The translations under genes were made by a program, and so were the position numbers. Under the pieces are notes generated by a model. The model saw only the letters and a list, made by a program, of their open reading frames with translations, did not search any database and was not told where the DNA came from. Shown piece after piece: positions 33,214 through 40,002 of a stretch of DNA of 51,095 nucleotides. Source of the stretch: Planctomycetota bacterium (GTDB taxonomy: Bacteria > Planctomycetota > Phycisphaerae > Phycisphaerales > SM1A02); assembly GCA_022562915.1 (NCBI GenBank), contig JADFOJ010000001.1, forward strand, positions 1 through 51,095. The letters are read 5' to 3'. Numbering within the stretch: the first letter of the stretch is position 1; the number at the start of each line of letters is the position of its first letter.

Positions 33214-33774
33214 CTAGTTTTCTTCATCGCGACGGGCGATCTCCCGGTAGAGCCACGCCCGGGCGTAGGTCCAGTGGCCGGACACCGTCGCCTCGGAGAT
33301 GCCCAGCACATCGGCGGTCTGTTCGATCGAGAGCCCGGCAAAGTAGCGGAGCTTGACGACGGAACTGCGTACGGGGTCGCGCTGCTCCAGCACCTTCAAT
33401 GCTTCGTCGATCGCCAGCACGTCATCGCCGAGTGCCGGCGCCGCGACGTCGACCTCCGTCAGGGGTACCTTGCGCCGCCCGCCGCCATGCTTGGGGCGGG
33501 CGTGCTTGCGCGCCCGGTCGATCAGAATCCGCCGCATCGCCTCCGCGGCGGCGCCGAAGAAATGGCTGCGGTTGTCCCAGTGCACGTCGGTCGCGGCCAG
33601 CTTCACGTACGCCTCGTGGACCAGGTCCGTGGTCTGAAGCGTGTGGCCGGCGGGCTCGTGGCGCATCTTGCGGTGGGCAAGCTCACACAGTTCGGCGTAC
33701 ACCAGCGGAAACAACTGCCGGGCAGTCTCCGGATCGGCCGGTGTCGCGTTCTCGCTGGACGGTTCTGTGCTCAC
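33214..33774 (-). CDS. ECF-type RNA polymerase sigma factor
   Basis: 186 residues from GTG 33774; the frame opens earlier (33828), but family members begin near this point. Region 2 reads LFPLVYAELCELAHRKMRHE, TLQTTDLVHEAYVKLA, NRSHFFGAAAEAMRRILIDRARK; region 4 reads RSSVVKLRYFAGLSIEQTADVLGISEATVSGHWTYARAWLYREI, with the helix-turn-helix intact. This matches the large ECF group with the 'TLQxTxLVHEAYLRL' signature that is frequent in planctomycetes and acidobacteria and usually accompanied by a Ser/Thr kinase. Here that kinase is the next gene, so signal transfer from kinase to sigma factor is likely. No anti-sigma gene is seen. Confidence 0.92.
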   Translation of the reverse strand: MSTEPSSENATPADPETARQLFPLVYAELCELAHRKMRHEPAGHTLQTTDLVHEAYVKLAATDVHWDNRSHFFGAAAEAMRRILIDRARKHARPKHGGGRRKVPLTEVDVAAPALGDDVLAIDEALKVLEQRDPVRSSVVKLRYFAGLSIEQTADVLGISEATVSGHWTYARAWLYREIARRDEEN

Positions 33775-34102
33775 ACCGCGGCTTCCCACACACGCGTAAG
33801 AGTGCCCCCGGGTATTGTACCGCGGCACGGACGTGGTACGGTGATTCAGCCGCCGTCATGATCTGCGAACCTCTATACTCGGGGGTTCATGAAGATCTTG
33901 ACGCTCTCGATGCAGACGCCGGCCGGCGCCATCCTTATATATGGAACAGCGGGCAGACAGGACCCTCTCGCGCGTGGCGGCGTGCCGACCTGCGGGTGCG
34001 TGGTCGATCTGATGACACGTGTTCCACCGCTCAGCGAGGTGTTGCGCGGGCTGAACGGATCTGCCTGGCCGGGATGTCAACTTCGCAAGGATTCAAGACG
34101 CA

Positions 34103-35266
34103 ATGGGTCAGACATTTGATGCCGTGATCGTCGGTGCGGGAATCATGGGGTGCAGCACCGCGCTGCAGTTGGCACAGCGCGGCCTGAAGGTGGCCATAGT
34201 GGAGAAGGGCACGATCGGCGCCGGTTCAACCGGCAAGTCGTCGGCGGTGATCCGGATGCATTACTCCAACGAGTTGACCGCCCGCATGGCGCTGTTCAGC
34301 CTGGGGAAGTTCCAGGATCTCGGCGACGAGTGCGGCTTCACGCGGACTGGTTTCGTAGCGCTGGCGTCTGCGAGTGACTGCGAGGGGCTCAAGGCCAACG
34401 TCGCCCTTCAACAGAAGGCCGGTATCCAGACGGAGCTGCTCTCGCCGGACGAACTGCGAGAGCTCGTACCCCTCTTGGAGACGACCGACGTCGCGGCCGC
34501 CGCCTGGGAGCCCGGCAGCGGTTACGCGGACCCGCATCTGACCGTCAACGCCTACGCGGACGCCGCGCGGAGGCACGGCGCGAAGATCTTTCTCGGCACC
34601 GACGTGGTCGCAGTGCGCATGGCCGCGGACAAGGTTGTCGGGGTGGACACGCCCGGTGACCGGTTCGACGCCCCTTTGGTCGTGAACTGCGCCGGACCAT
34701 GGGGCGCGCACGTTGCCGCCATGACGGGTGTGAAGGTCCCCATCAACGCCTGCCGGACGCAGGTCGCCCTGTTCGGCTACCCCCAGGGGCACAACGCGTG
34801 CAGTGTGATCGTCGGCGACTTCATTCTGGGGACCTATTCTCGCCCGGAGACCGGCAACCTCACGCTTGCGGGGCTGATCGACCCCTCCGAGTCCAATGCC
34901 GTCGTGGACCCCGATGATTACAACGAACTGCACGACGATGAGTTCGTCCTGGAACTCGGCGAGCGCCTGATGCGGCGCTGCCCGCCCATGAAGAAGAGCC
35001 ACAGCACCGGCGGCTTCGCCGCCTTGTACGCCATCACGCCCGACTGGCATCCGATCGTGGATGAGCTGGTTCCGGACAGCGGCCTGTACATCTGTGCCGG
35101 CTTCAGCGGCCACGGTTTCAAGCTGGCCCCGGCCGTCGGGCTCATGGTCGCCGATATGCTCACCGGTACCAGCGATCCGGAGTTCGACCCGCACCTGTTC
35201 CGCGCAGCCCGGTACGCGGAGAACGATCCTGTCCGCGGAAAGTACCAGTACACCATCGCGGGGTAG
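34103..35266 (+). CDS. FAD-dependent amino acid/sarcosine-type oxidoreductase (DAO family)
   Basis: 387 residues. N-terminal FAD fold VIVGAGIMGCSTALQLAQRG with EKGTIGAGSTGKSSAVIR, the DAO-family pattern; second nucleotide stretch VVGVDTPGDRFDAPLVVNCAGPWG; C-terminal YAITPDWHPIVDEL and CAGFSGHGFKLAPAVGLMVADML, as in sarcosine oxidase subunit beta and dimethylglycine-oxidase-like enzymes. It oxidises a secondary or primary amine with FAD. No folate-binding domain or other sarcosine oxidase subunit is adjacent, so the substrate is open. No strong ribosome site is visible at the ATG. A PDZ-domain remnant follows directly in the same frame beyond the stop. Confidence 0.88.
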   Translation: MGQTFDAVIVGAGIMGCSTALQLAQRGLKVAIVEKGTIGAGSTGKSSAVIRMHYSNELTARMALFSLGKFQDLGDECGFTRTGFVALASASDCEGLKANVALQQKAGIQTELLSPDELRELVPLLETTDVAAAAWEPGSGYADPHLTVNAYADAARRHGAKIFLGTDVVAVRMAADKVVGVDTPGDRFDAPLVVNCAGPWGAHVAAMTGVKVPINACRTQVALFGYPQGHNACSVIVGDFILGTYSRPETGNLTLAGLIDPSESNAVVDPDDYNELHDDEFVLELGERLMRRCPPMKKSHSTGGFAALYAITPDWHPIVDELVPDSGLYICAGFSGHGFKLAPAVGLMVADMLTGTSDPEFDPHLFRAARYAENDPVRGKYQYTIAG

Positions 35267-35281
35267 TCAACGGGAGGACAC

Positions 35282-35534
35282 TGTCCCGTCGAAGGACTGC
35301 TCGGCGAGAGCGACAACGGGCTTTCCATCGACCGGGTCATGCAGGACACGCCGGCCCGGCAGGCCGGGCTCCTTGCCGGTGACGTGATACGAGGTCTCGA
35401 TGGGACCATCATCCTTGACCCGCGACGACCTGGGCGAGATCATGAGCGGTCATGTGCCGGGCGACGTCGTCGAGATCGTCATCCTGCGGTCGGGTCGCCA
35501 ACTCGCCCCGGAGGTAACACTGGGGTCGCGCTGA
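35282..35534 (+). pseudogene. Remnant of a PDZ domain, frameshifted
   Basis: Frame 1 reads VEGLLGESDNGLSIDRVMQD, then TPARQAGLLAGDVIRGLDGTII; around 35411-35417 the similarity moves to another frame and continues LTRDDLGEIMSGHVPGDVVE then IVILRSGRQLAPEVTLGSR to a stop. Together these form the carboxylate-binding and helical parts of a PDZ domain as in HtrA/DegP-type proteases. No protease domain precedes it and there is no start codon or ribosome site, so it is a 3' fragment of a lost gene. Confidence 0.72.
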
Positions 35535-35586
35535 ACCTTAATCACCGCACGTCACCGTATGGGCGGCAAGAGTCTGTGAGGTCCTC

Positions 35587-35976
35587 ATGGAAGATCTCGA
35601 ACTGTTGAAGGCAATCATGGCCGTAGCGGCGGCCGATGGTAAGTTGCTTCGCGCCGAGATGGGTGTTGCGCGAGGCCTGGCCGAACGGGTCGGGGTGGGA
35701 ACGGTCTCCTTCGAGGCCATGCTCGACACCGCCCGGCAGGACGAGTCCTTCGCCGACAACATTCTCATTCGGTCAAAAGCGAAAGCGCGCAGCGCGCTCG
35801 AACTGCTGGTCGGGCTGGCCCGCATCGACGGCCGTATCAGCGAGGAGGAGCGCGCAGTCATCGTGCGGGTCGCCATGACGCTCGGCATCACCGGGGACGA
35901 GTTCGAGCGGATTTACCTCGCCGGCATCGCCCGCGCCGATGAGTTGCGCAGATCACGGAAGGCCGCGCCCCGATAG
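35587..35976 (+). CDS. TerB-like (tellurite-resistance-type) helical protein
   Basis: 129 residues, all helical. The pattern LELLKAIMAVAAADGKLLRAEM ... SALELLVGLARIDGRISEEERAVIVRVAMTLGITGDEFERI has the paired 'AxxDGxxxxxE' helices of TerB/DUF533-like proteins, where the Asp and Glu are thought to bind metal. GAGG lies 6 bases before the ATG. It stands alone between the PDZ remnant and tandem repeats, with no other ter genes, so a tellurite role is not implied. Its cellular role is unknown. Confidence 0.75.
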   Translation: MEDLELLKAIMAVAAADGKLLRAEMGVARGLAERVGVGTVSFEAMLDTARQDESFADNILIRSKAKARSALELLVGLARIDGRISEEERAVIVRVAMTLGITGDEFERIYLAGIARADELRRSRKAAPR

Positions 35977-35990
35977 AGGCAAGAGTGACC

Positions 35991-36050
35991 GGCGCCATAC
36001 GCGGGTTCCTGGCGCCATACGCGGGTCTGTGGCGCCCTACGCGGGTCGTG
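35991..36050. repeat. Three tandem 20-bp repeats
   Basis: Units GGCGCCATACGCGGGTTCCT, GGCGCCATACGCGGGTCTGT and GGCGCCCTACGCGGGTCGTG follow one another without gaps, beginning 15 bases after the TerB-like stop. GGCGCC in each is itself palindromic. Could be a binding-site array or simple slippage. Confidence 0.9.
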
Positions 36051-36229
36051 CTGCACAACGCACGGGCAGCTCTACAGGCACCGGGGATCGGCTTCCTGCC
36101 TGGCGCGGTCGTTGATCCAGACGCCGGTGGCGTTGGCGACGGTGTGGGCGACGGGGCCGAGCACCGGCAGCGTGCCGGCCCCGCCGACTGCTTGAGGAAG
36201 CAGTACGCAGTGAACCGACTCCGGCGCCG

Positions 36230-36332
36230 GGTGGCAAGGTTGACCCCGACGCAGGCGGACCCGGCCGTGGAGCGACGTTCCAGGACACGGTTGAGCGAGT
36301 CCGCCTCCGGCGGCCTCGCTCAACCGTGCCAC
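36230..36332. repeat. Palindromic element, complete but diverged on the left
   Basis: Left end GGTGGCAAGGTTGA, right end TCAACCGTGCCACG. The right arm is a long hairpin: GGTTGAGCGAG.CCGCC-TCC-GGCGG.CTCGCTCAACC (36289-36327). It ends 9 bases beyond the glutaryl-CoA dehydrogenase stop and could terminate that operon. The rest of 36051-36229 holds nothing recognisable. Confidence 0.82.
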
Positions 36333-36340
36333 GCCTGTTG

Positions 36341-37528
36341 CTAAAACGCCGTGTGCCCGGTCAGCTCGCGCCCGACGCTAAGCTCGTGGATCGTCTCGGT
36401 ACCCTCGTAGGTGATCACGCTCTCCAGGTTCAGCATGTGCCGGATCGGGCAGAACTCGACGCAGATGCCGCCGGCGCCCAGCATGTCGCGGGCGTCGCGG
36501 GCCACGTCCAGCGCCATCCGAACGTTGTTCCACTTCGCCATCGACACCTGGGCGTGATGCGCGGTGCCGTCGTCCTTGAGGCGACCCAGGTGCAACGCCA
36601 TCAACTGGGCGGTCGTGATTCGCCGGCTCATGTCCGCCAGGCGACGCTGAATGGTCTGGGTGTGTGACAGCGGCCGGCCAAACATCACGCGGCCCCTGGT
36701 GTACTCCAGCACCTCCGTGAAGCACGCGACAGCCGCGCCGATGGCGCCCCACGCGATCCCGTAGCGCGCCTGCGTCAGGCAGTTCAGCGGTCCCTTCAGA
36801 CCGGTCACGCCTGGCAGAACGTTCTCCTTCGGTACACGCACGTTCTCGAAGAACGACTCCGACGAGATCGAGGCCCGCAACGAGAACTTCCGCTCGATGT
36901 CGCGCGTGGTGTAGCCCGGCGTGCCCTTCTCGACGAGGAAGCCCCGGATACCGCCATCGGTCACCGCCCACACCACGGCCAGGTCCGCGATGGTGCCGTT
37001 GGTGACCCACCTCTTTGAGCCGTTGATCACCCAGTCGCCGCCGTCGGCCACGGCGTGGGTCTTCATGCTTCCCGGATCGGATCCGCCGTCCGCCTCGGTC
37101 AGGCCGAAGCAGCCGATGACCTCGCCCCGGGCCATCGGCGGCAGCCACCGCTGCTTCTGCTGCTCGCTGCCGAATGCCAGGATCGGATACATGCACAGGC
37201 TGCCCTGCACGGACACGAAGCTCCGAAGCGCCGAATCGCCACGCTCCAGTTCCTGGCATACCAGACCGTAGCAGACGTTGTTCAGGCCGGCGCAGCCGTA
37301 CCCGTCGATGTTACAGCCGAACAATCCCATCTCGGCGAGTTCTCCGACGAGCTCATCGGGGAACCGGTGGTCATTGAAGGCCTCGGCGATGATCGGCAGG
37401 ATCCGGTCGTCGACGAACCGCGCCACCACGGACTGAATCGCCAGCTCGTCTTCGCTGAACAGCGACCGCACGTTGTAGAAATCCGATGGCTCCGGAGCGT
37501 CGATCACAGCGGGAGTTTCCGTAGTCAT
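36341..37528 (-). CDS. gcdH: Acyl-CoA dehydrogenase, glutaryl-CoA dehydrogenase type
   Basis: 395 residues aligned by eye along the whole length with glutaryl-CoA dehydrogenases: ERGDSALRSFVSVQGSL (with the substrate-binding Arg), PILAFGSEQQKQRWLPPMARGEVIGCFGLTEADGGSDPGSM, DLAVVWAVTDGGIRGFLVEKG, FSLRASISSES, NVLPGV, ARYGIAWGAIGA, ARDMLGAGGI and the closing ITYEGTETIHELSVGRELTG, where Glu375 is the catalytic base. FAD enzyme that oxidises and decarboxylates glutaryl-CoA to crotonyl-CoA in lysine/tryptophan breakdown. No other enzyme of that pathway is near. ATG overlaps the upstream cupin stop by 4 bases. Confidence 0.88.
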   Translation of the reverse strand: MTTETPAVIDAPEPSDFYNVRSLFSEDELAIQSVVARFVDDRILPIIAEAFNDHRFPDELVGELAEMGLFGCNIDGYGCAGLNNVCYGLVCQELERGDSALRSFVSVQGSLCMYPILAFGSEQQKQRWLPPMARGEVIGCFGLTEADGGSDPGSMKTHAVADGGDWVINGSKRWVTNGTIADLAVVWAVTDGGIRGFLVEKGTPGYTTRDIERKFSLRASISSESFFENVRVPKENVLPGVTGLKGPLNCLTQARYGIAWGAIGAAVACFTEVLEYTRGRVMFGRPLSHTQTIQRRLADMSRRITTAQLMALHLGRLKDDGTAHHAQVSMAKWNNVRMALDVARDARDMLGAGGICVEFCPIRHMLNLESVITYEGTETIHELSVGRELTGHTAF

Positions 37529-38088
37529 TCGCCTGCCAGTATACCTCGATGGCGGGAGTCGACGGGCCGGGTCATCGCCGTGATGATCGCTTCGTGCTGC
37601 GGGAACGTGGCGAGCAGGTCGGCGCGCCGCGCGATCTCGAAATCGGCGAAGTCGAATCCCGGCGCGACGGTGCAGCCCACGAGCGCGTACGCCCCGGGTC
37701 GCGGCCGTGCAAGCCGCGCCCCGAACCAGCGGCCCCCCGGCACGACGGACTGCAGCGTCTCGCCGTCGGCGATGTTGTGGCCGAGGACGGTCGTGGTCAA
37801 CACGCCGTCCGATGCGATGTCGATGACCTCCAGCGCGTCGCCCGAATGGAAGTGCCAGAGTTCGTCGGACCGGAGCCGGTGCAGCGTCGACACCTGGTGG
37901 GCCTTCAGCAGGTAGTAGATGGAGGTCGCGAACACGCGGTCCGCGGCGAAGCCGGGCGGCAGCGCGTCCTTCGCGATCGAGCCCGCGGCCCGATAGGTCT
38001 CCCGGTAGAAGCCTCCCTCCGGGTGAGACGCGAGCCCGAGTGCCGTGATGATCTGGTCGGCGGTCATCGGGTCTGGTGTTTCACTCAC
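37525..38088 (-). CDS. Cupin (DUF985/cupin_5) family protein
   Basis: 187 residues. DUF985 blocks: LASHPEGGFYRETYRAAG, ATSIYYLLKAHQVSTLHRLRSDELWHFHSGDALEV with the cupin histidines, VVPGGRWFGARL, and a closing GCTVAPGFDFADFEIA. These proteins have an RmlC-like barrel; some bind sugars or metals but activity is unknown. Both ends overlap neighbours by 4 bases (38085-38088 with the AbiEii-like gene, 37525-37528 with gcdH), so it lies in the middle of a tightly coupled four-gene unit. Confidence 0.87.
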   Translation of the reverse strand: MSETPDPMTADQIITALGLASHPEGGFYRETYRAAGSIAKDALPPGFAADRVFATSIYYLLKAHQVSTLHRLRSDELWHFHSGDALEVIDIASDGVLTTTVLGHNIADGETLQSVVPGGRWFGARLARPRPGAYALVGCTVAPGFDFADFEIARRADLLATFPQHEAIITAMTRPVDSRHRGILAGE

Positions 38089-38702
38089 GACAGCCGCCTC
38101 ACTTCCGCAATGATCGTCTCCTTGACATCCCGCCAGGAAGTGCGGCGGAGCATCCGGGGCATCGGCTCCCTTTCGGCGTCGTCGAAGAAGACCAGCGACT
38201 TGAGCAGGTGATACTCGTTGTAATCAATGTTGGTGAAGCGCCGGCGCAGCAGCGCCATCAACGCATCAAGGGCGCCACCGCTGCGAAGGAAGAAGTAGAG
38301 ATCCACGAAATCCTTGCGGCTGCCCCGCCCGCCGATGGCGACGACCTTCATGATCGCGATGTCGCGCGGATCGGCGACCACGAGGCCGCGGTATGCGGTG
38401 CCGGCAAAGAGCAACGGCGCCTGGGCCTCCAGGAAGCTCAGCCGCATCCCGTCCAGCGAGACGTGCAGTGTCCCGGCCGACCGTGCCTGGACGGCGATGG
38501 ATCCGAGCCGGGACAGCGCGTCGATCAAGACGTCCAAGTCCAACGTCTCTGCGCGAAAGAAATCGAGATCCACCGAGCGGCGGTGGCCGAACTGAAGTGC
38601 CAGCCCGGTCCCTCCCGCCAGGATCCAGCCCTCGAGATGCCCGGCCGACACGAGCTTCCTGACGACTGCCCAGCCGTCAGCTCCCAACACCTTCGGATGC
38701 AT
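38085..38702 (-). CDS. AbiEii/MenT-like nucleotidyltransferase toxin
   Basis: 205 residues. The nucleotidyltransferase start is clear: LEGWILAGGTGLALQFGHRR followed by SVDLDFF, equivalent to the G[S/T]-x-R-x-T-x-D-[I/L]-D motif of AbiEii toxins; RDIAIMKVVAI and RKDFVDLYFFLR match the second conserved block. Such enzymes transfer nucleotides to tRNA or other targets and block growth when unchecked. The upstream gene encodes an XRE-type regulator overlapping by 26 bases, the usual antitoxin position. Unusually the toxin stop overlaps the start of a cupin gene by 4 bases, tying it to metabolic genes. Confidence 0.82.
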   Translation of the reverse strand: MHPKVLGADGWAVVRKLVSAGHLEGWILAGGTGLALQFGHRRSVDLDFFRAETLDLDVLIDALSRLGSIAVQARSAGTLHVSLDGMRLSFLEAQAPLLFAGTAYRGLVVADPRDIAIMKVVAIGGRGSRKDFVDLYFFLRSGGALDALMALLRRRFTNIDYNEYHLLKSLVFFDDAEREPMPRMLRRTSWRDVKETIIAEVRRLS

Positions 38703-39183
38703 CGCGTGCTCCTGCGAGGATCAGATTCCAGTAATTGCGCGTGCGGCCGTCGATGCCGCGACGGTCTACCGCCCGACGGATGGCGTCGTCGCCGAAATAG
38801 CTCCGTGCCGCCGCAACCTGCTCGCGATTCCCAAAGACCAGCACGCGCCCCAGGACCCAATCCGTGTGCTCCGGCCTGTCGCTGAGGTCCTGGTCCCAGA
38901 ACAGCGGGGAGAGCAGTTTGGCGAGCGACTTCCAGGACGCTTTCGGCCCGACGACGGGCCGGGGGACGAACCGCACATCGAGTCGCGCGCCGAGCGCTGC
39001 CGCAATCTTCCTCAGCGTGACCAGCTCGAAGCGGTCCCAGCCGTTCTCGTACCTGTGGAGCGTCGGCCCGCTGGTTGCCGCCAGGCGCGCGAGCTCGGCA
39101 AGCGTCCAGCCGCGGCCCTGTCGCAGCCGCCGTATCTGCTGGCCGATAGGAGCCGGCTGTTCGAGCAGAGGTTTATCATACAT
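38677..39183 (-). CDS. XRE-type helix-turn-helix regulator, probable antitoxin
   Basis: 168 residues from ATG 39183. HTH at ~13-68: IGQQIRRLRQGRGWTLAELA, then SGPTLHRYENG and FELVTLRKIAAALGARLDVRF. The C-terminal ~100 residues (SWKSLAKLLSPLFWDQDLSD and FGNREQVAAARSYFGDDAIRRAV) belong to the group of XRE proteins paired with AbiEii-like toxins; RNYWNLIL near the end is typical. It likely neutralises the toxin and represses its own promoter through the palindromes at 39175-39195. The frame extends upstream into a different gene's sequence without a plausible start. Confidence 0.82.
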   Translation of the reverse strand: MYDKPLLEQPAPIGQQIRRLRQGRGWTLAELARLAATSGPTLHRYENGWDRFELVTLRKIAAALGARLDVRFVPRPVVGPKASWKSLAKLLSPLFWDQDLSDRPEHTDWVLGRVLVFGNREQVAAARSYFGDDAIRRAVDRRGIDGRTRNYWNLILAGARDASEGVGS

Positions 39184-39195
39184 GATAATATTATC
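39175..39195 (-). promoter_or_regulatory. AT-rich palindromes at the XRE/AbiEii promoter
   Basis: TATCAT-AC-ATGATA (39174-39187) overlaps the perfect 12-bp palindrome GATAATATTATC (39184-39195), right at the XRE start codon. On the minus strand it includes TATCAT/TATTAT -10-like hexamers. The AT-rich island in GC-rich DNA is what an autoregulated XRE operator looks like. Confidence 0.55.
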
Positions 39196-39214
39196 GGTTC
39201 GAGTGGCAGGCAAG

Positions 39215-39640
39215 TCAAGTCGCAGCCTTCGGCTCGGCGAGCATGTCCTTGAAGAAGGGCCGGCCGGCCAGCGACAGCCAGAATCCGCAGCCGGCCAGCA
39301 CCAACACGATCGCCAGTTGGGCCACGCCGTACGGCGTGAACCAGGCATCGAAGGCTGTGGTGAATATGCCCTCCGGCCTGCTCGATCGGCCCAGTCCCAC
39401 CATCGACTCGTCGAGCCGCTTCTCGAAGTATCCGAGGAAGCGGAGCCGGCAACGGAGCACGTCATGACCCGCTACGAGCGATGCCGGCTCAGCCTCGAGC
39501 GCCTGATCCGCTGATACGCGCGTAACAATGCGTTCAGCGGTTGGTCCGCGGTTGAATGGCCGATTGTCCTCACATAGGTGCGTGTTCGGAGCGGACGTCG
39601 AACCACGGACGAGCTCGCCCGTGCCACCCCCCGGATGCAT
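39215..39640 (-). CDS. Small membrane protein, start uncertain
   Basis: The credible part is the C-terminal ~80 residues: LRFLGYFEKRLDESMVGLGR, GIFTTAFDAWFTPYGVAQLA, then a single membrane helix (IVLVLAGCGFWLSLAG) and a short basic tail (FFKDMLAEPKAAT). The frame opens at 39640, but its first third crosses the partial palindromic element at 39593-39630 and reads as low-complexity, so the true start is probably internal (for instance near 39450). It is 31 bases upstream of the XRE gene on the same strand. Family unknown. Confidence 0.4.
   Translation of the reverse strand: MHPGGGTGELVRGSTSAPNTHLCEDNRPFNRGPTAERIVTRVSADQALEAEPASLVAGHDVLRCRLRFLGYFEKRLDESMVGLGRSSRPEGIFTTAFDAWFTPYGVAQLAIVLVLAGCGFWLSLAGRPFFKDMLAEPKAAT
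39593..39630. repeat. Palindromic element, short right-end fragment
   Basis: GGACGTCGAACCACGGACGAGCTCGCCCGTGCCACCCC matches the right end of the family (CGTCG..CCACGG..CGAGCTCG..CGTGCCACC) with a few changes; no left end is present. Confidence 0.55.
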
Positions 39641-39706
39641 CTACCCACCTGTACGGTGTACGACCAACCTGTGCGCTGTACGACCCACGTGTGCCCGTCG
39701 CCGGTG

Positions 39707-39843
39707 TCAGGGCTCGAGCGCCGACATCCAGTTCAGGATCAGGGCCACCGGCCGGCTGCTCTGCTCGTCAGTCGATGAGACCACGAAGCGCCCATCCCGC
39801 CGCGACCGATCTCGCGATGGATCCGAGAGTGGCCGATCTGCAT
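39707..39843 (-). pseudogene. Kinase-propeller gene reduced to its two ends
   Basis: From ATG 39843 the peptide MQIGHSRIHREIGRGGMGAS is the start of a Ser/Thr kinase with a normal glycine-rich loop. Right after GGMGA a second frame reads RFVVSSTDEQSSRPVALILN, then WMSALEP and a stop, which is how PD40/WD-type kinases end (compare VLNWFEELK at the end of the kinase at 27816). Some 800 residues between the two ends appear to have been deleted. The surrounding 39631-39706 and 39844-40002 show nothing else recognisable. Confidence 0.62.
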
Positions 39844-40002
39844 GGGAATGACTGCCATGGCCCCCTGGCCTGCCAGGTGGGGTAGCGGCTTATTTCATCG
39901 TTGGCGACTCCGTTGCGCCGTGGCCGGCGCGTGTCCGCCATTCGTGGCGAAGCTCAGTCAGTGGCTCCTCAAGTACCGGTAACCGCCCGCCGATGCACCG
40001 AG

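Noticed and set aside
33889..34119. Plus-strand 76-codon frame before the FAD oxidoreductase
   Set aside because: No ribosome site, overlaps the real gene start, and the sequence has no recognisable features.
36072..36332. Minus-strand 86-codon frame with NATGVWINDRARQ
   Set aside because: First third is translated palindromic repeat; the NATGVW piece recalls FAD-dehydrogenase sequence but is too short to support a call.
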